From: Paenibacillus harenae
Lineage (GTDB): Bacteria > Bacillota > Bacilli > Paenibacillales > Paenibacillaceae
Assembly: GCF_030812415.1 (NCBI RefSeq)
Contig: NZ_JAUSST010000001.1
Span: 682,001-746,000 of the forward strand
Reading direction: 5' to 3'
Length of the DNA: 64,000 bases
How positions within the stretch are numbered: the stretch's first letter is position 1; the number at the start of each line of letters is the position of its first letter. A program made the translations under genes and the position numbers. The notes under the pieces are model-generated. The model was not told where the DNA came from, did not search any database, and saw only the letters and a list, made by a program, of their open reading frames with translations. Positions 62,186 to 64,000 of this stretch are shown piece after piece.

Positions 62186-63547
62186 TTATTGGCCGAGCTT
62201 TCCGATGGAAGCTTCAGCAAGAGGTTTAACCTTCTCCGCCGTTGCCGTTACCGATTGGTTATTAACGATAATGTCCTCTACGAACAAGCCCGTAGGGAAT
62301 TCAGGGAATGAATCGTCAAGCAGCACTTTGCCTGTACCGCTAATATGATCGCGCGTAATCAAGATGTCATCCTCATGCGTATAGATGCCTTCCAGCCATT
62401 CTTGGCTTGGGAATTCCTCTGTTTGCGGGATGTCGTACGTTTCTTCCCAAACTTGGTATACCAATTGTGCGTCTGCTACGCCTTTCGGTATAAATTTCGC
62501 GTTAAGCGCATTGTCGGCAAATGTAATAGAAGGATCGCCCTGCGGTCCTGTCGGCATCGGAACGACGCCAAGATCAAACGTCAGGCCGCCAAGGTTCCAA
62601 GCTGCCGTAATGAACATCGCAACGTCGCCGTCTTTGAACGTGTTGTATTCATCCCAAGCCGTTTTGTTGCTGCCTTTGATACGAACGACTTTATCTACGT
62701 TATACATGCGGTTAACGAACTCTGCCGCTTCGATCGTTTTCGGATCGGTGAAGCCTTGCGTCTTCGCCGTTTCGTCAACGACGAACCCGCCGTTCGCATA
62801 AGTGAAGTTGCGGAACACGTCCAGCGCCCAACCGGAAAATCCGTAAGTGTCGATCTTGCCGTCGTTGTCGTTGTCTTTCGTTGCAAGCTTCGCGACTTCC
62901 AGGAATTTATCCCAGTTCCATTGGCCGCTTTCGTACAGCTCTTTCGGATCGGGAAGGCCAAGCTTCTGGAACAAGTCGCGGTTGTAATGCAAGCCTATGC
63001 CGTAAGTACCCGGGCTTTCGAAGCCGTAATCTTCTCCGGCGACCGGAGGTGTTTTCGCCAACAGGTTTGCTTCGCCGTTAATGTTGTTAGCTGCTGTTGT
63101 GAACTCGCTGACTTTAAGCAGTTGGCCTTTCAGAATGGCTGGCAGTGCGGATTTGTACTCCATTTGGAGGATGTCGGCGAATGGCTCGCCGCCGAGCACA
63201 GATGCTGTAAATTTAGGCATATATTCTTCAAAAGGAACGTTTACAAATTCGAATTTCATATTGTATTTTTTCTCAACTTCTGCGATTTTTTCGAGGCGCG
63301 CTTTCTCGGAAGCTGTGTTACCAGCTGGCTTCAAGTCCCACCAAGAGGCTACCTTAATAACGCGTCCGCCCATATCGACCGGCTCAGCGGCAGGTGCATC
63401 TGTTGCTTCTGCTACTGGTGCGTTCGTCGCATCGCTTGCCGGAGGGGTTGTCGCCTCGTTATTGCCGCCGTTATTTCCGCCGCCGCAAGCCGTTAATAGA
63501 AGCATTAGACCCAATACTAAAATTGTAAACCCTTTCATCTTTCTCAT
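62186..63547 (-). CDS. Solute-binding lipoprotein, first gene of the mannan locus
   Basis: A 453-residue lipoprotein with lipobox LTAC followed by a Gly/Asn and Thr/Pro-rich linker, then an SBP_bac_1-type fold: KVASWWDLKPAGNTASEKAR, FADILQMEYKSALPAIL, WNWDKFLEVAKLATKDNDND and AMFITAAWNLGG. The DNDNDGKIDTYGFSG stretch is a typical oligosaccharide-binding Ca-site-like loop. I choose ATG 63547 (MRKMKGF), seven bases after GGGAGG, over an ATG five codons upstream. It should capture manno-oligosaccharides for one of the permease pairs. Confidence 0.92.
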   Translation of the reverse strand: MRKMKGFTILVLGLMLLLTACGGGNNGGNNEATTPPASDATNAPVAEATDAPAAEPVDMGGRVIKVASWWDLKPAGNTASEKARLEKIAEVEKKYNMKFEFVNVPFEEYMPKFTASVLGGEPFADILQMEYKSALPAILKGQLLKVSEFTTAANNINGEANLLAKTPPVAGEDYGFESPGTYGIGLHYNRDLFQKLGLPDPKELYESGQWNWDKFLEVAKLATKDNDNDGKIDTYGFSGWALDVFRNFTYANGGFVVDETAKTQGFTDPKTIEAAEFVNRMYNVDKVVRIKGSNKTAWDEYNTFKDGDVAMFITAAWNLGGLTFDLGVVPMPTGPQGDPSITFADNALNAKFIPKGVADAQLVYQVWEETYDIPQTEEFPSQEWLEGIYTHEDDILITRDHISGTGKVLLDDSFPEFPTGLFVEDIIVNNQSVTATAEKVKPLAEASIGKLGQ

Positions 63548-63619
63548 CGCAGAACCTCCCAATTTTATTGTTCATCAGTTGGTACTCATCAGCGTTCACA
63601 CACGCGAAATGCTTTAGAA

Positions 63620-63634
63620 ATAAAGCGCTTGCAA
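63620..63634 (-). promoter_or_regulatory. cre-like (CcpA) site in the mannan locus leader
   Basis: On the minus strand TTGCAAGCGCTTTAT matches WTGNAANCGNWNNCW at all defined positions but one. It lies 73 bases upstream of the first gene, downstream of the candidate promoter, and predicts catabolite repression. Confidence 0.6.
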
Positions 63635-63694
63635 AGCTGACCTAAAAAAATAAAAAAACGGATTCGAACTTGTTTGTTAGGACATCAACCTTTC

Positions 63695-63872
63695 TTATGT
63701 TATTAAAAATGTTTTATATCACATAACAAACTCTAACATCGTTTTCCAAAACGGTCAATTGTTTTTTATGTTATTTTAATAGTTCTATATAAAAAAGTAC
63801 GCAGTATACTTATTCTTGTAGCCTTTACCCCCTTGTGTATTAAGCCGTTTGATGCTATCTTTAATAACATAA
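63695..63872. promoter_or_regulatory. Mannan locus control region: promoter and repeated TTATGTTATT boxes
   Basis: TTATGTTATT occurs at 63695-63704 and 63766-63775, and its reverse complement at 63863-63872; the first and third extend to an exact 12-base match (TTATGTTATTAA and TTAATAACATAA). A degenerate copy lies in TTATATCACATAAC near 63714-63727. A candidate minus-strand promoter, TTGACC (63753-63758) with TAGAGT (63730-63735) at 17 bases, sits between the boxes. The pattern suggests several operators for one regulator. The rest of 63600-64000 is AT-rich with TAACA pentamers and no gene. Confidence 0.5.
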
Positions 63873-64000
63873 CAAAAATAACAAAACAAACAATAACAAG
63901 TTTTGGTGCGCTCGAAACAAAAAATAGGTTTTGTTTTCCGTCCGAATGAGCTAAACGTTATGGCATTACCTCACTTTTCTCTAAAAAGAAGGTTTTACTC

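Noticed and set aside
62345..63496. 383-codon open frame opposite the solute-binding lipoprotein gene
   Set aside because: Antisense shadow: unnatural Cys/Arg/Phe-rich sequence, no ribosome binding site, and the minus-strand gene has a lipobox and family motifs.
63660..64000. Replication-origin-like AT-rich repeats
   Set aside because: The AT-rich boxes do not match DnaA boxes and sit at an operon promoter, so regulatory sites explain them better.

Overview
The window looks like chromosome from a Paenibacillaceae bacterium (Paenibacillus or a close relative). The evidence is two GerA-type spore germinant receptor operons, an alpha/beta-type small acid-soluble spore protein with a forespore (SigG)-like promoter, many AraC-type regulators each beside a glycoside hydrolase or sugar gene, purine-rich Gram-positive ribosome binding sites, CcpA (cre)-like sites, and ABC sugar importers without their own ATPase. 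No phage, IS transposase, CRISPR array, rRNA or tRNA was recognised.

Layout. 1-6.3 kb: a truncated sugar isomerase/epimerase gene divergent from an AraC regulator, a broken gene and two copies of a palindromic intergenic repeat, then a GH127-type beta-L-arabinofuranosidase divergent from its AraC regulator. 6.4-14.5 kb: a D-xylose-type importer xylFGH followed upstream by a three-gene sensor set (YesN-type response regulator, LytS/YesM-type kinase, membrane-anchored XylF-like binding protein), with cre-like sites and a direct-repeat operator candidate. 14.5-16 kb: an orphan terminator, a Gly/Pro-repeat protein and a flavin-binding-fold protein. 16-20.3 kb: germinant receptor operon 1 (A-B-C-D). 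20.4-26.1 kb: L-fucose catabolism fucI-fucA-kinase-fucU with a divergent LacI regulator and an operator at the promoter. 26.1-30.2 kb: germinant receptor operon 2 (A-C-D-B), more AT-rich. 30.3-35.9 kb: AraC/GH4 alpha-galactosidase pair, GH51 arabinofuranosidase plus a DUF6171 protein, and an esterase. 36-41.4 kb: aldo/keto reductase, NlpC/P60 hydrolase, AraC regulator, a ligase-like protein lacking the catalytic lysine, the spore protein and FabV enoyl reductase.

41.4-63.6 kb is one co-directional run of 14 genes on the minus strand that I read as a beta-mannan (glucomannan) utilisation locus. It starts with two solute-binding proteins (one a 976-residue fusion with two carbohydrate-binding-like domains) and has two ABC permease pairs. 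Between the pairs lies an unusual membrane trio: an NHL-propeller/TPR protein with a C-terminal anchor, a YIP1-family membrane protein and a DUF5696 protein. Then come GH26 mannanase, GH2 beta-mannosidase, a DUF5060 glycosidase, a membrane-anchored GH5 and an SGNH esterase. Surface enzymes would cut and bind mannan, the permeases would import oligosaccharides using a shared MsmX-like ATPase encoded elsewhere, and the signal-less GH26, GH2 and esterase would finish degradation inside. The trio is the best candidate for an undescribed system. All coordinates and motifs were read by eye; family assignments are from recognised motifs, not from searches.
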